From positions 1 through 64,000 of the forward strand of contig NZ_LNJZ01000009.1 in NCBI RefSeq assembly GCF_002866065.1: a stretch of DNA of 64,000 nucleotides. Reading direction: 5' to 3'. Source of the stretch: Thiopseudomonas denitrificans. GTDB taxonomy: Bacteria > Pseudomonadota > Gammaproteobacteria > Pseudomonadales > Pseudomonadaceae. Position 1 is the first letter of the stretch. Every line of letters starts with the position of its first letter. Below are positions 1 through 10,629 of this stretch, in pieces. A program made the position numbers and the translations under genes. Under the pieces are notes generated by a model. It did not search any database. It had not been told where the DNA came from and saw nothing but the letters and a program-made list of their open reading frames with translations.

Positions 1-24
1 GTGCGAATAAATTCGCACCTACAG
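1..24. repeat. REP-type palindromic repeat
   Basis: The first 18 bases form a palindrome (GTGCGAATAAATTCGCAC) followed by CTACAG. The same unit recurs at 35,144-35,165, 35,266-35,287, 41,670-41,686 and 41,717-41,740, always between genes. It is of the REP type common in Pseudomonas. Only the end of the element may be visible, because the window starts here. The rest of the 101 bases before lpxB shows nothing else that I can name. Confidence 0.75.
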
Positions 25-101
25 TTGCGCTCTACCCAGACCCAAAAACCTGCCCCAAACACAACGACAGCAGCCCGGCCTGCCGTGCCGAAGCCAAAAA
101 C

Positions 102-1229
102 TCAAAGCAGCTCTAACACCGCCCGGGCAGCCTGCCGCGAAGCATCGCGGCGCATCAACTGGTGCAATTCCAGAAAACGCGCCGTCTGCCGGCTGCCGTC
201 AGCCAATTGCTGTTCAATGGCGCCGGCAAGGTTTTCCGCCGTGGCGGCATGCTGGATGAATTCAGGCACCAGCGCCTCGTCCGCCAGCAAGTTGGGCAGG
301 GCAAAATAACGGCTTTTCACCATCAACTTCAGGATGCGGTAGGTCAGCCAGGCCAGCCGGTAGGCAACCACCATGGGACGCTTGAACAGCATCGCTTCCA
401 GCGTGGCCGTACCCGAGGCGATCAGTACCGCATCACAGGCCTGCAATGCCAGCCGGGACTGTCCGTCCAGCAGAGTAACCGGTACATCGGTGAAATTTTC
501 CAGCAGGGTTTCCAGCTGTGCCCGGCGCATGGCATTGGCTGCCGGCAGGACAAAGTGCAACGAGGGATCACGCTGGTGCAACAGCCTGGCAGTCGCCAGA
601 AACAGCTCGCCCAGTCGCGCCACCTCGCCCCCGCGACTGCCCGGCAGCAGCGCCACCACCGGGCCTGCGCCGGACAGCTGCAACTGCTGACGGGCAGCTT
701 CGCGGTCGTGCTCCAGTGCAATGCTGTCGGCCAGCGGATGGCCGACAAAATGCACCGGCACCTGGTGCTCTTGATAGAACTGTGCCTCGAACGGCAACAG
801 GCACAGCATCAGGTCGCAGGCCTGCCGGATCTTGAAAACCCGCTTCTGCCGCCAGGCCCATACCGACGGGCTGACATAGTGGACCGTCTTGATCCCCTGC
901 TCGCGCAGTTTCAGCTCCAGGTCAAGGTTGAAATCCGGTGCGTCGATGCCGATGAACACGTCCGGCTGTTGCTGCAACAGGTAGGTGGTCAACTCTCTGC
1001 GTCGTCGCAGCAGCTCGCGCAGGCGGCCAAGCACCTCGACCAGCCCCATGACGGCCAGACGCTCCATCGGAAAGAATGACTGCAAACCCTGCGCCTGCAT
1101 CAGCGGCCCGCCCACCCCGATGAATTCGATATCGGGGTGCTGTTCACGCAACGCCTGCATCAGGCCGGCACCGAGAATGTCGCCGGAGGCCTCACCGGCG
1201 ACCAGTGCAACCTTGAGGTGACGCTCCAT
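102..1229 (-). CDS. lpxB: Lipid-A-disaccharide synthase LpxB
   Basis: The product is 375 residues, the usual length for LpxB. This peripheral membrane GT-B glycosyltransferase joins UDP-2,3-diacylglucosamine and lipid X to give the lipid A disaccharide. The family signature GEASGD is at residues 12-17 in the N-terminal Rossmann half, and a PGSRGGEV nucleotide-binding segment lies in the C-terminal half. The start codon overlaps the lpxA stop by one base (TAATG on the minus strand), so it is translated from the same message. It is the last recognisable gene of the run in this window, and I see no clear terminator in the 101 bases after it. Confidence 0.97.
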   Translation of the reverse strand: MERHLKVALVAGEASGDILGAGLMQALREQHPDIEFIGVGGPLMQAQGLQSFFPMERLAVMGLVEVLGRLRELLRRRRELTTYLLQQQPDVFIGIDAPDFNLDLELKLREQGIKTVHYVSPSVWAWRQKRVFKIRQACDLMLCLLPFEAQFYQEHQVPVHFVGHPLADSIALEHDREAARQQLQLSGAGPVVALLPGSRGGEVARLGELFLATARLLHQRDPSLHFVLPAANAMRRAQLETLLENFTDVPVTLLDGQSRLALQACDAVLIASGTATLEAMLFKRPMVVAYRLAWLTYRILKLMVKSRYFALPNLLADEALVPEFIQHAATAENLAGAIEQQLADGSRQTARFLELHQLMRRDASRQAARAVLELL

Positions 1230-2005
1230 TAACGGGTAATGCCCCGGGTGGAGTGACGGATCGAGTCACGAAACAACGCCACTTCAGGATATTCGGCGGC
1301 GCTATCGGCCAGCTGTTCGATTGCCACATCCACGGTCAGGCCACTGCGATAGACCAGCTTGTAGGCACGGCGCAGCGCCTGCACGGTGGCCGGGCTGAAA
1401 CCGCGTCGGCGCATGCCTTCAAAATTCATGCTGCGGGCTTCTGCCGGGTTGCCTGCAGCCGTGACAAATGCCGGCACGTCCTTGCCCACCGCCGTACCCA
1501 TGGCAGTGAAGCTGTAAGGGCCGATGTGGCAGTACTGATGCACCAGCGTATAGCCGGACAGGATGGCGAAGTCGCCGACGTGCACATGACCGGCCAGCGC
1601 GGTGTTGTTGACCAGAATGCAGTGGTTGTCGATCACGCTGTCGTGACCGACATGAACATAGGCCATCAGCAGGTTGTCATTGCCGATGCGGGTCTCGCTG
1701 CGGTCCTGCACGGTCCCCCGGTGAATGGTGGCACCTTCGCGAATCACGTTGCGGTCACCTATCACCAGCCGGGTCGGTTCGCCCCTGTACTTCAGGTCGG
1801 GGGTGTCCTCACCCACCGAGGAAAACTGGTAGATCTGGTTGTCGCGGCCGATCACCGTCGGCCCCTTGATGACCACGTGTGAGGCAATCACACAACCCTC
1901 GCCGATCTCCACATCCGGACCAATGATGGTCCAGGGGCCGACCTGCACATTGGCGGCCAGCTTTGCGGATGGATCAATAATGGCGCGAGGGTCGATCAAA
2001 CTCAT
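1229..2005 (-). CDS. lpxA: UDP-N-acetylglucosamine acyltransferase LpxA
   Basis: The product is 258 residues, the normal LpxA length. It transfers a hydroxyacyl chain from acyl-carrier protein to UDP-GlcNAc, the first step of lipid A synthesis, in the cytoplasm. Residues 1 to about 190 are hexapeptide repeats of a left-handed beta-helix (for example [16 protein letters not shown]), followed by an alpha-helical tail. The segment [17 protein letters not shown] holds the expected catalytic histidine region. The start overlaps the end of fabZ by four bases, and the stop overlaps the lpxB start by one base, which indicates tight translational coupling. Confidence 0.97.
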   Translation of the reverse strand: MSLIDPRAIIDPSAKLAANVQVGPWTIIGPDVEIGEGCVIASHVVIKGPTVIGRDNQIYQFSSVGEDTPDLKYRGEPTRLVIGDRNVIREGATIHRGTVQDRSETRIGNDNLLMAYVHVGHDSVIDNHCILVNNTALAGHVHVGDFAILSGYTLVHQYCHIGPYSFTAMGTAVGKDVPAFVTAAGNPAEARSMNFEGMRRRGFSPATVQALRRAYKLVYRSGLTVDVAIEQLADSAAEYPEVALFRDSIRHSTRGITR

Positions 2006-2442
2006 AGTTTGCGTTCCGCACAGATGATTTCAGCCGAGCATACCAGAGCATCGCCAACGGTGGCACGGCAATCAAACTTCCAGATGCCGCGCTTGACGCT
2101 GAGGAAACGTGCTTCCAGCTCGAGCTTGTCGCCGGGCACCACCGGCTGACGGAAGCGCAGCTTGTCCGAGCCGACAAAGTAGTACAGGGTGCCGTCATCC
2201 GGCGTCGAGTTCATCATCTTGAAGCCGAGGATACCGGCCGCCTGGGCCATGGCTTCAGTGATCAGCACACCCGGCATGATCGGATGCTGGGGAAAGTGGC
2301 CGTTGAAGAACGGCTCGTTGATGCTGATATTCTTGTAGGCCTTGATGGTTTTTTCTTCAAGGTCGAGGGTCTCTACCCTATCCACCAGCAAAAAAGGGTA
2401 ACGATGAGGCAACAACTGGCGAATTTGATTGATATCCAACAT
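2002..2442 (-). CDS. fabZ: 3-hydroxyacyl-[acyl-carrier-protein] dehydratase FabZ
   Basis: This 146-residue hot-dog-fold enzyme dehydrates 3-hydroxyacyl-ACP in fatty acid elongation. It competes with LpxA and LpxD for hydroxyacyl-ACP, which explains its position among the lpx genes. The active-site motif [14 protein letters not shown] contains the catalytic histidine at residue 49, and the glutamate is at residue 63 (LITEA). It overlaps lpxA by four bases. A gap of about 97 bases with a strong hairpin separates it from lpxD upstream. Confidence 0.97.
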   Translation of the reverse strand: MLDINQIRQLLPHRYPFLLVDRVETLDLEEKTIKAYKNISINEPFFNGHFPQHPIMPGVLITEAMAQAAGILGFKMMNSTPDDGTLYYFVGSDKLRFRQPVVPGDKLELEARFLSVKRGIWKFDCRATVGDALVCSAEIICAERKL

Positions 2443-2474
2443 GGGTAAATAACCTTAAATTTCAAATAGGCATT

Positions 2475-2496
2475 CGGGGCGCAACAATGCGCCCCG
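2475..2496 (-). other. Intercistronic hairpin between lpxD and fabZ
   Basis: A nine-base perfect stem (CGGGGCGCA with TGCGCCCCG) closes a four-base loop. No T-run follows on the minus strand, so it is more likely an RNA-stability or partial attenuation element than a full terminator. It sits in the only sizeable gap between lpxD and lpxB. Confidence 0.5.
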
Positions 2497-2539
2497 ATTC
2501 AGCAAATCAAGAAAGCGGAAGCGGCACCTGCCGTGCAAC

Positions 2540-3559
2540 TCACTTCCTGTCGTTTTTTTCCAGTGCGCGAATCCGTTTGGCCATATCATCCAGCTGGCGG
2601 AAGCGCACCGCGTTTTTCTTCCAGTCTCCGGCCGGCTGCATGGCGGTACCCGACGAGTAGGCTCCCGGCTCACTGATGCTGTGGGTAACCATGGTCATTC
2701 CGGTGACGAAGACATTGTCACAAATTTCGATATGCCCGACCAGTCCGACGCCACCGGCCAGCATGCAGTTGCGACCGATGCGGGTACTGCCGGAAATCCC
2801 GACACAGGCAGCCATCGCCGTATGATCACCCACCTCGACGTTATGGGCAATCATGATCTGGTTGTCGAGCTTGACGTCATTACCGATACGGGTGTCGTCC
2901 AGCGCACCGCGGTCGATGGTGGTGTTGGCACCGATCTCCACATCGTTGCCGACCGTCACGCCGCCAATCTGGGCAATTTTCAGCCACTGGCCGTCCTGTT
3001 TGGCAAAGCCGAAGCCCTCACCGCCCAGCACCGCACCGGACTGGATCACCACCCGCTCGCCGATGCTGACATCGTGATACAGGGTAACCCGTGGCGCCAG
3101 CCAGCCATCCTTGCCGATACGGCTGCGTGCGCCCACGAAAGTATGGGCGCCCAGCACCACGTTATCGCCAATCACCGCTTCATCCTCGATGACCACGCCG
3201 GGACCAATGGAAGCCGTGGCGGCAACCTGCGCGCTGTCGGCAATCACCGCTGACGGATGAATGCCCGCAGGGGCTACCGGCTTGCGGTCAAACAGGTGCG
3301 ACAGCCTGGCATAGGCCAGGTAAGGATCAGCCAGCACCAGGCAGTTGCCGGCAAAGCCTTCGGCGTCCTCCGCCCTGAGCAAAACCGCACCGGCACGGGT
3401 CTCGGCCAGCTGCTTGCGGTAGCTGGCATTGGCCAGAAAGGCCATCTGGTCAGGGCCCGCATGCTGCAGGGTACCCAGCCCATTGATCTGCAGGTCGGCT
3501 GCGCCACGCAGCTCGGCTTTCAGCAGTTCGGCCAGCTCGTGCAGGCGGTAGGTCTTCAT
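2540..3559 (-). CDS. lpxD: UDP-3-O-(3-hydroxyacyl)glucosamine N-acyltransferase LpxD
   Basis: The product is 339 residues, the usual length. It adds the second hydroxyacyl chain in lipid A synthesis. An N-terminal uridine-binding domain (residues 1 to about 100) is followed by a left-handed beta-helix of hexapeptide repeats (for example [20 protein letters not shown]) and a C-terminal helical extension. The segment [19 protein letters not shown] holds the expected catalytic histidine. The gene starts 12 bases after the skp stop and is clearly in the same operon. Confidence 0.97.
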   Translation of the reverse strand: MKTYRLHELAELLKAELRGAADLQINGLGTLQHAGPDQMAFLANASYRKQLAETRAGAVLLRAEDAEGFAGNCLVLADPYLAYARLSHLFDRKPVAPAGIHPSAVIADSAQVAATASIGPGVVIEDEAVIGDNVVLGAHTFVGARSRIGKDGWLAPRVTLYHDVSIGERVVIQSGAVLGGEGFGFAKQDGQWLKIAQIGGVTVGNDVEIGANTTIDRGALDDTRIGNDVKLDNQIMIAHNVEVGDHTAMAACVGISGSTRIGRNCMLAGGVGLVGHIEICDNVFVTGMTMVTHSISEPGAYSSGTAMQPAGDWKKNAVRFRQLDDMAKRIRALEKNDRK

Positions 3560-3571
3560 CGCTTGTGCCTC

Positions 3572-4075
3572 TTAGCGCATCTGGTTCATGCGTTCGATCA
3601 CGCGCAGGGTGATGTCCAGCTGTGGCTTGACATCAACCACGGCATTGCGATCGATGACCAGGTCATAGTTGCCGGCCTTGAGTACTTCTTCGACAGCCTT
3701 GTCCAGTTTCGGCTTGAGGGTTTGCAGCACTTCGTTGTCGGCAGCGGCCTTGGCTTCGTTCAGGTCCTGGGACTGGATCTGGAAGTCACGGGCTTTCTGC
3801 TTCAGTTCCAGCTCCAGACGCTCGTACTCGGCCTGCTGCATTTTCTCGCCATCTTTCATCAGACGGTCCTGCAGACGCTTGGCGTCGCTCTCCAGCGCCT
3901 TCAGCTTGTTCAGCTGGGGGGCGAATTTCTTTTCCGAGTCAACGGCATACTTCTTTGCCGCATCGGAATCAAGCAGGGCCATCTGGTAATCCAGCACGGC
4001 AATCTTGACGTCTGCCCAGGCTGCACCCGTTACCGCCAGAGTTGAAAAAACCGCAATTTGAATGAGTTTACGCAC
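3572..4075 (-). CDS. skp: Periplasmic chaperone Skp/OmpH family
   Basis: The product is 167 residues. It begins with a Sec signal peptide, probably cut after AWA at residue 21. The mature part is a short beta region plus a long alpha-helical, heptad-rich middle (about residues 45-125), the arms that hold unfolded outer-membrane proteins in the trimeric Skp fold. It lies between bamA and lpxD, the standard position, and delivers substrates to BamA. It is separated from bamA by 35 bases. Confidence 0.94.
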   Translation of the reverse strand: MRKLIQIAVFSTLAVTGAAWADVKIAVLDYQMALLDSDAAKKYAVDSEKKFAPQLNKLKALESDAKRLQDRLMKDGEKMQQAEYERLELELKQKARDFQIQSQDLNEAKAAADNEVLQTLKPKLDKAVEEVLKAGNYDLVIDRNAVVDVKPQLDITLRVIERMNQMR

Positions 4076-4110
4076 GATAGGATTCCTTTTTGATTGACGT
4101 GTACAACGGG

Positions 4111-6453
4111 TTAGAAGGTTTGTCCCAGTGTGAACTGGAAGAACTGGGTTTTGGAGTTGTCCGGTTTCTTGATCGGACGGCCAATGCTGAAGCTCAGCGG
4201 GCCCATGGCGGTGACCCAGGTCAGGCCGACACCGGCCGAGCTGGCCAGATCTCCTGCGCGGATGTCACAACCGGTTTCGTTACGCTGCTTCTGCTCCTTG
4301 CTGCAGTTGGTGTCAAAAACATTACCCACGTCCCAGAAGGCATAGCTGCGGATGGAACGCTGGTCCTTGACGAACGGCATCGGGAAAATCCACTCAACAC
4401 CACCCTGCACCAGCACGTTACCGCCGAAGGGCAGGTAGTCTTGATCCGGATCGTTTTTGTGGTAGGTGCTGCGCGGACCAAGGGTGCCATCACGGAAGCC
4501 GCGTACCGAGTCGAAACCACCGGCGTAGTAGTGCTCATAGAACGGCAGACGGCTGGTTGAACCATAGCTTTCGGCATAACCCAGCTGGGTATGGAAACGC
4601 AGCGCATGATCGCCCCACAGGCTCTTGAAGTACTGACCCTGGTAGTCCAGGCGATAGAACTTCAGGTCGCTGCCGGGCACGGTCGCCTCGAGGAACAGGC
4701 TTTGCGAAGCACCTGCGGTTGGCAGCAAACCACGGTTCAAGGTCGACTTGCTCCAGCCGGCAGTGGCCTTGAAGTTGGTGAAGCTTTTGCCTTCACTCTT
4801 GATGAAATTCTCGATTTCCACCGCCGGATAGGTACCCGGCTTGATCTTGTCGCTCTGCGCACTCATGCCGAAAGTCAGACGCGACACCTCGCTGATCGGA
4901 TAGCCCATAGTGACGCCGGCGCCGGCGCTGTCCACCGCATAGCTGGAGACGTCATAGTTGAGCTTGTCGTAGTTGGTTTTGCGATAGAAGGCGTTGTAGC
5001 CGAGGCTGACGCCGTCCACGGTCCAGTACGGATCGACAAAGCTGAAGTTGTACTGGCTCTGGTATTCACTGCGGGTCAGGCCGATGGTGACGTGGTTGCC
5101 GGTGCCCATGAAGTTGTTCTGGCTGATCGAGCCGCCGAGGATCATGCCCGCGTTCTGGGCATAGCCGATGCTGGCACTGATCGAACCGGACGGTTGTTCC
5201 TCAACGCTGAAGTTGACGTCGATCTGGTCATCGGTACCCGGTACCGCCGGGGTTTCCACTGTCACTTCCTTGAAGTGGCCCAGACGCTCAAGACGCACCT
5301 TGGACTGGTCGATCAGGTAGGTTGACGCCCAGCCACCTTCCATCTGGCGCATTTCACGGCGCAGTACTTCGTCGCGGGTCTTGGTGTTGCCGCGGAAGTT
5401 GATGCGGTTGACGTAGGCACGCTTGCCCGGATCGACCACGTAGGTGATGGTGACGGTGTTGTCTTCGTCGTGGGGTTGCGGCATGCCGCTGACGTTGGCA
5501 AAGGTGTAACCCTCGTTGCCCAGACGGCGGGTGATCAGTTCGGAGGTGGTGGTCATCACCTTACGCGAGAAAATCTGGCCTTCCCTGGACAGCAGCAGTG
5601 CCTCGACCTCTTCTTCCGGTACTTTCAGCTCGCCAGACAGCTTGACTTCGCGAATCTTGTATTGTTCGCCCTCGTCAATGTTGACGGTGATGTAGACGTG
5701 CTTTTTGTCCGGCGTGATGGACACCTGGGTGGAGGTGATGTCCATGTTGATATAGCCACGGTCCAGATAGTGCGAGCGCAGGCGCTCCAGGTCACCGGAA
5801 AGCTTTTCACGCGAGTACTTGTCGTCGCCCTTGAAGAACGAGGTGAAGTGCTTTTTCTTCAGCTCGAACAGTCCGGTCAGCTCTTCATCGCTGTATACCG
5901 TGTTACCGACAATGTTGACATTGCGGATGGATGCGACCGAGCCTTCCTTGATGTCGATCTTGATCGCTACCCGGTTGCGCGGCTGCTCGACGATCTTGGC
6001 ATCGATATGCGCCGAATAGCGGCCCTGGGATACGTACTGGCGCTGCAACTCGTTGCGCACGCCCTCCAGGGTGGCCTGCTGGAAAATCTCGCCTTCGGCC
6101 AGACCAGCCTGTTTCAGGCCCTTGAGCAGGTCTTCCTTCTTGATCGCCTTGTTGCCGCTGATGTCGATACCGGAAATGGAAGGACGCTCCACCAGGTTGA
6201 CCACCAGCACTTCCCCGTCACGGCTCAGGCGGATGTCCTGGAAAAAGCCGGTACGGAACAGCGAACGTGTGGCATCAGCCAGCTGCTGGTCGTCGATTTC
6301 GTCGCCGACATTAAGCGGCAGTGCAGCAAACACGCTGCCGGCAGAAACCCGCTGCAGGCCGTTAAGACGGATATCGCTGACCGTAAAGGGAGCAGCCGAT
6401 ACCTGGGTGCTGATGATTGCGGAAATCGCCGCGGATAATAACAGACGTTTCAT
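4111..6453 (-). CDS. bamA: Outer-membrane protein assembly factor BamA
   Basis: The product is 780 residues, typical of BamA. A signal peptide (cut near residue 20, VSA) is followed by five POTRA domains to about residue 420 and a C-terminal 16-strand beta-barrel. The conserved loop-6 motif VRGF appears in GFDSVRGFRDGTLG, and the chain ends in phenylalanine (FTLGQTF), the usual recognition signal of an outer-membrane barrel. BamA folds and inserts barrel proteins. The 88 bases upstream, towards rseP, contain a small GCCGC/GCGGC hairpin. Confidence 0.98.
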   Translation of the reverse strand: MKRLLLSAAISAIISTQVSAAPFTVSDIRLNGLQRVSAGSVFAALPLNVGDEIDDQQLADATRSLFRTGFFQDIRLSRDGEVLVVNLVERPSISGIDISGNKAIKKEDLLKGLKQAGLAEGEIFQQATLEGVRNELQRQYVSQGRYSAHIDAKIVEQPRNRVAIKIDIKEGSVASIRNVNIVGNTVYSDEELTGLFELKKKHFTSFFKGDDKYSREKLSGDLERLRSHYLDRGYINMDITSTQVSITPDKKHVYITVNIDEGEQYKIREVKLSGELKVPEEEVEALLLSREGQIFSRKVMTTTSELITRRLGNEGYTFANVSGMPQPHDEDNTVTITYVVDPGKRAYVNRINFRGNTKTRDEVLRREMRQMEGGWASTYLIDQSKVRLERLGHFKEVTVETPAVPGTDDQIDVNFSVEEQPSGSISASIGYAQNAGMILGGSISQNNFMGTGNHVTIGLTRSEYQSQYNFSFVDPYWTVDGVSLGYNAFYRKTNYDKLNYDVSSYAVDSAGAGVTMGYPISEVSRLTFGMSAQSDKIKPGTYPAVEIENFIKSEGKSFTNFKATAGWSKSTLNRGLLPTAGASQSLFLEATVPGSDLKFYRLDYQGQYFKSLWGDHALRFHTQLGYAESYGSTSRLPFYEHYYAGGFDSVRGFRDGTLGPRSTYHKNDPDQDYLPFGGNVLVQGGVEWIFPMPFVKDQRSIRSYAFWDVGNVFDTNCSKEQKQRNETGCDIRAGDLASSAGVGLTWVTAMGPLSFSIGRPIKKPDNSKTQFFQFTLGQTF

Positions 6454-6541
6454 GCTGTCCTTTTTTCTTCCGACTTGTCAGGGCTGTGTCGCAACCACAG
6501 CGGTATTTGGGTTGGCCGCCTGAGCGGCATGCATGTCCGGT

Positions 6542-7894
6542 TCACAAGCGGGCAATGTCGTTAAATACGGCAAATGCCATCAGGCTCAGTACCAGCGCTA
6601 TTCCGACCTGCATGCCCAGCGCCTGGATACGTTCGGACAGGGGCTTGCCCCGTATCCACTCCACCGCATAAAACAGTAGATGACCACCATCCAGCACCGG
6701 AACCGGCAACAGGTTAAGCACACCCAGGCTGATGCTCAGGTATGCCATGAAATTCAAAAAACTGCGCAGGCCGGATTCGGCCGAAGCGCCCGCTACTTTA
6801 GCAATGCTGATGGGTCCGCTCAAGTTTTTTGCCGACATCTCGCCCAGCAGCATTTTCTTGATCGAGAGCAGCGTCATGGTGCTCATGCGCCATGTGTGGC
6901 GAACACCCTCGACAGCACCATCAAACAGGCCGAAAGAACGCTGGACCAGCATCGACTCCGGCCAGGTTCCGCCGCTGACTCCGGCGCCCAGATAACCACG
7001 CGTGATGTTGTCTGCCGTGCGCGAGCCCAGCCGTACCGGCAGCAACAGTTCACTACCGTTGCGCAGCACCCGCAGCTCGACCCTTTGTTCCGGACGTTGC
7101 TGCACCAGCTGCACCAATTCGTGCCACTGGCTGATTGCGTGCCCGTCCAGCGCCAGCACCCGGTCCTGCAGTTGCAGGCCAGCGGCCAGCGCCGGCCCCT
7201 GCTCGTCGAAATGGGTCAACACCGCCTCTGCCGCCGGCCGCCATGGCTCTATGCCCAGCGCCAGCAGCGGATTGATTTCATCGACGCCCTTTTCCCAGGC
7301 ATCCAGCTGGATACTGTAACTGTTGGCCAGGCTGTTGCCGTCACGCACGGTCTCGACCCGCAGAATGCCGGTTTCACCCAGCCGGCCCACCAGGCGCATA
7401 TTGACATCACCCCAGCCGGCAACCGCCACACCGTCAATGGCAACAATTTCCTGCCCGGCTTCCAGCCCCGCCACTTCTGCCAGGCTGTCGGCCGCAACGG
7501 AACCGATCACCGGGCGAACCTGTTGCGTGCCCAGCATCGCCAGTGCCCAGAAGAACACAAACGCCAGCAGGAAGTTGGCGACCGGGCCGGCAGCGACAAT
7601 GGCCATGCGCTGGCGCACCGGCTTCAGGTTGAACGCCTGCGCTTCGTCTTCAGCGGTCAGCGTCTCTTCCCGGCCGTCAAGCATTTTCACATAGCCGCCC
7701 AGCGGCAATGCGGCAATCACGAACTCGGTACCCTGGCGGTCATGCCAGCGCACCAGCGGCTTGCCAAAGCCGACGGAAAAACGCAGCACCCGCACACCGC
7801 AGCGGCGGGCCACCCAGAAGTGGCCATATTCATGAATGGTCACCAGTACGCCCAGCGCCACCAGCGTACCCAGCAACATGTAAAGACCGCTCAT
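6542..7894 (-). CDS. rseP: Site-2 zinc metalloprotease RseP
   Basis: This intramembrane protease cuts RseA/MucA-type anti-sigma factors in the envelope stress response. I start it at the ATG at 7894 (MSGLYMLL), which overlaps the dxr stop as TGATG; a longer form from 7915 would run into dxr and add seven non-conserved residues. The product is 450 residues. The zinc motif HEYGH is at residues 21-25 in the first membrane helix, PDZ domains occupy the middle, and the second active-site motif (PVPVLDGGHLL) is near the C-terminus. Confidence 0.96.
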   Translation of the reverse strand: MSGLYMLLGTLVALGVLVTIHEYGHFWVARRCGVRVLRFSVGFGKPLVRWHDRQGTEFVIAALPLGGYVKMLDGREETLTAEDEAQAFNLKPVRQRMAIVAAGPVANFLLAFVFFWALAMLGTQQVRPVIGSVAADSLAEVAGLEAGQEIVAIDGVAVAGWGDVNMRLVGRLGETGILRVETVRDGNSLANSYSIQLDAWEKGVDEINPLLALGIEPWRPAAEAVLTHFDEQGPALAAGLQLQDRVLALDGHAISQWHELVQLVQQRPEQRVELRVLRNGSELLLPVRLGSRTADNITRGYLGAGVSGGTWPESMLVQRSFGLFDGAVEGVRHTWRMSTMTLLSIKKMLLGEMSAKNLSGPISIAKVAGASAESGLRSFLNFMAYLSISLGVLNLLPVPVLDGGHLLFYAVEWIRGKPLSERIQALGMQVGIALVLSLMAFAVFNDIARL

Positions 7895-9066
7895 CAACTC
7901 ATCCTTGCCAGCCACTGGCCGGCAACTTCACGTGCCTGCTTATCGGCATCCAGTATCGCCTCAAGGCTGTCCGCAGCACGGCTGGCCAGCTGCTCCAGAG
8001 TGCGTTCGATAATCTGTGCAATCTGCAAAAAACCGGTTTGCCCGCCCAGAAACCCGGCCACCGCCACTTCATTGGCAGCATTCAGGATCGCCGGTGCGGT
8101 GCCGCCCTGCTCGGCCGCCTCGCGGGCCAGTCTCAGGCAGACAAACTTTTCCGGGTCCGGTTCAAAAAAATCCATGCGGGCCAGCTGGTACAAGTCCAGC
8201 GGCTGCACACCGGAGTCGATACGCTGTGGCCAGGCCAGCGCATGGGCAATCGGCGTACGCATGTCCGGGTTGCCCAGCTGGGCCAGCACCGAGCCGTCGA
8301 CATAGTCGACCAGAGAATGAATCACGCTTTGCGGATGCACCACCACTTCCACCTGGGCCGGACGCGCGGCAAACAGCCAGCATGCCTCGATCAGCTCCAG
8401 CCCCTTGTTCATCATGGTCGCCGAGTCAACCGAAATCTTCTGGCCCATGGACCAGTTGGGGTGCGCACAGGCCTGCGCCGGCGTGACCCCGGCCAGCTCG
8501 TGTAGCGCGGTTTCGCGAAACGGCCCGCCCGAGGCGGTCAGCAGCAGCCGGCGCACACCGGTTTGCGGCAAGCCATCGTGGTAGTTGCAGGGCAGGCACT
8601 GGAAGATCGCATTGTGCTCGCTGTCTATCGGCAGCAGCGTCGCGCCATGTTCCTGTACCGCCTGCATGAACAGCGCACCACTCATGACCAGCGCTTCCTT
8701 GTTGGCCAGCAACACCTTCTTGCCGGCCCGCACCGCCGCCAGCGTCGGGGCAAGGCCGGCCGCACCGACAATCGCCGCCATGACGCTATCAACTTCGTCC
8801 GCACTGGCAACCCGGCACAGGCCCTGCTCGCCATGCAGCACTTCGCAATCGAGTCCGTCCAGCTGTTGCTGCAAGGTGTCCGCATCCTGCGCACTGGCCA
8901 CCACGGCATAACGGGGCTTGAAACGCCAACACAGCCGGGCCAGTTCATCCAGCCGGCTATGGGCGGTCAAAGCAAAGGCGCGGTAGCGCCCGGGATGGCG
9001 GGCAATCACATCCAGCGTGCTGCCACCGATGGAGCCGGTCGCGCCGAGAACGGTAATCTGCTGCAT
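7894..9066 (-). CDS. dxr: 1-deoxy-D-xylulose 5-phosphate reductoisomerase
   Basis: The product is 390 residues and catalyses the NADPH-dependent committed step of the MEP isoprenoid pathway. The N-terminal dinucleotide-binding motif GATGSIG is at residues 8-14. The metal and substrate site [11 protein letters not shown] and the flexible-loop segment [19 protein letters not shown] are both intact. It starts one base after the cdsA stop and overlaps rseP, so it is an internal operon gene. Its product feeds UppS, encoded two genes upstream. Confidence 0.97.
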   Translation of the reverse strand: MQQITVLGATGSIGGSTLDVIARHPGRYRAFALTAHSRLDELARLCWRFKPRYAVVASAQDADTLQQQLDGLDCEVLHGEQGLCRVASADEVDSVMAAIVGAAGLAPTLAAVRAGKKVLLANKEALVMSGALFMQAVQEHGATLLPIDSEHNAIFQCLPCNYHDGLPQTGVRRLLLTASGGPFRETALHELAGVTPAQACAHPNWSMGQKISVDSATMMNKGLELIEACWLFAARPAQVEVVVHPQSVIHSLVDYVDGSVLAQLGNPDMRTPIAHALAWPQRIDSGVQPLDLYQLARMDFFEPDPEKFVCLRLAREAAEQGGTAPAILNAANEVAVAGFLGGQTGFLQIAQIIERTLEQLASRAADSLEAILDADKQAREVAGQWLARMS

Positions 9067-9067
9067 G

Positions 9068-9874
9068 TCAGAGCCAGCCGGTCAGCAAAAACAACAGGGC
9101 AAACAGCGGCAGAGCTGCCGTCAGGCTGTCGATGCGATCCAGCACGCCGCCATGTCCGGGCAACAGGTTGCTGCTGTCCTTGATGCCGGCGCTGCGTTTG
9201 AACATGCTCTCGGTCAGGTCGCCGACCACAGAAAACAGCACAATCACCGCCGCAGCCGGCACAAACAGCAACAGCTGCGCAGAAGAAAGGCCCAGCACCA
9301 GCGCACAGCCCGTGGCCACCAGCACACTGGCCAGCAGGCCACCATACAGGCCGGCCCAGCTCTTGCCGGGGCTGACCGCCGGCGCCAGCTTGCGCTTGCC
9401 AAAGGCCCGGCCACTGAAATAGGCACCGATATCGGCGGTCCAGACCATCAGCATCACGGTCAGGATCAGCATGTTGGCCTGCTGCTGGCCTTTCAGCCAG
9501 ACCAGCGCCACACCGGCCGGCAACAGGATCAGCAACCCGATCAGCAGCTTGCCCGGCACCCCGCCCCACCAGGCGGCGGAGCGCGGATAGGCAAACACCA
9601 TCAGGGTTGCCAGCAGCCACCAGGCCAGCGCCAGCAGCACGACCGGCAGCGTCGGCACAACCAGCACCAGCGCGACGAACAGCCCCAGCACCACCAGTGC
9701 AAAAACGATACGTGCCGGCTGCGTGCCGACTCCGGCCAGCCGCGCCCACTCCCAGCCGCCCAGCGCCATGACCAGCCCGACAAAAGCGGTAAAGGCATGA
9801 CCCTGCAGGCCAAAAAAGCCCAACAGGGCCAGTGGCAGCAGCCACAGGGCCGTAATGATGCGTTGTTTTAGCAT
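9068..9874 (-). CDS. cdsA: Phosphatidate cytidylyltransferase CdsA
   Basis: This integral membrane enzyme makes CDP-diacylglycerol from phosphatidate and CTP. I choose the ATG at 9874 ([14 protein letters not shown]), which overlaps the uppS stop by seven bases; the open frame extends further upstream but only through uppS sequence. The product is 268 residues with about seven or eight hydrophobic helices. The family signature is in the C-terminal third: [19 protein letters not shown] followed by [13 protein letters not shown]. Confidence 0.95.
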   Translation of the reverse strand: MLKQRIITALWLLPLALLGFFGLQGHAFTAFVGLVMALGGWEWARLAGVGTQPARIVFALVVLGLFVALVLVVPTLPVVLLALAWWLLATLMVFAYPRSAAWWGGVPGKLLIGLLILLPAGVALVWLKGQQQANMLILTVMLMVWTADIGAYFSGRAFGKRKLAPAVSPGKSWAGLYGGLLASVLVATGCALVLGLSSAQLLLFVPAAAVIVLFSVVGDLTESMFKRSAGIKDSSNLLPGHGGVLDRIDSLTAALPLFALLFLLTGWL

Positions 9875-10617
9875 GATGATTGTTTGTCCGCTTCGAGCTG
9901 CTCGCTGGTACGGCCAAAGCGCCGCTCGCGATGGGTAAAACTGTCCAGCGCAGCCTGCATGGCCTTGCGCCGGAAGTCGGGCCAGTACAGATCGGTGAAA
10001 TAGAATTCGGTATAGGCCATCTGCCACAACAGGAAGTTGCTGACCCGCTGCTCGCCACCGGTGCGAATGAGCAAGTCCGGTTCGGGGCCACCCTGAGTAA
10101 TCAGATGCCGGTTGATCAGCTCTTCGCTGATCTCTTCAGGTTGCAGGCTGCCCTCGCGCACCTGTCCGGCCAGCTGGCGCACCGCCTGGGTGATGTCCCA
10201 GCGGCCGCCGTAGTTGGCGGCAACCTGCAGGACAAAACGGGTATTGCCCGCCGTCTGTTGTTCAGCAGCCCGGATCGCCGCCTGCAGATCGGGGTGAAAA
10301 CGGCTGCAATCACCCAGAATTTTCAGGCAGATGCCGTTTTTGTCGAGCTTGTTCACTTCACGTCGCAACGCTGCCATGAACAGCTCCATCAGCGCACTGA
10401 CCTCGTCAGCCGGCCTTTTCCAGTTTTCGCTGGAAAAGGCGAACAGGGTCAGGACTTCGACACCGGCCTCGGCACAGGTCTCGATGACTTCACGCACCGC
10501 CCGAACCCCGGCCTTGTGCCCGGCGACTCCGGGCAAGAAGCGTTTTTTTGCCCAGCGGTTATTGCCATCCATGATGATTGCCACATGGCGTGGCACTACA
10601 GCGTTTTGACTGGGCAT
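9868..10617 (-). CDS. uppS: Undecaprenyl diphosphate synthase UppS
   Basis: The product is 249 residues. This cis-prenyltransferase makes the C55 lipid carrier used for peptidoglycan and O-antigen. The signature HVAIIMDGNNRWAKKR holds the catalytic aspartate at residue 17, and the C-terminal block DLLIRTGGEQRVSNFLLWQ is intact. The start is a clear ATG 12 bases after the frr stop. The 3' end overlaps cdsA by seven bases. Confidence 0.97.
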   Translation of the reverse strand: MPSQNAVVPRHVAIIMDGNNRWAKKRFLPGVAGHKAGVRAVREVIETCAEAGVEVLTLFAFSSENWKRPADEVSALMELFMAALRREVNKLDKNGICLKILGDCSRFHPDLQAAIRAAEQQTAGNTRFVLQVAANYGGRWDITQAVRQLAGQVREGSLQPEEISEELINRHLITQGGPEPDLLIRTGGEQRVSNFLLWQMAYTEFYFTDLYWPDFRRKAMQAALDSFTHRERRFGRTSEQLEADKQSSC

Positions 10618-10629
10618 AAGGCTTACCGG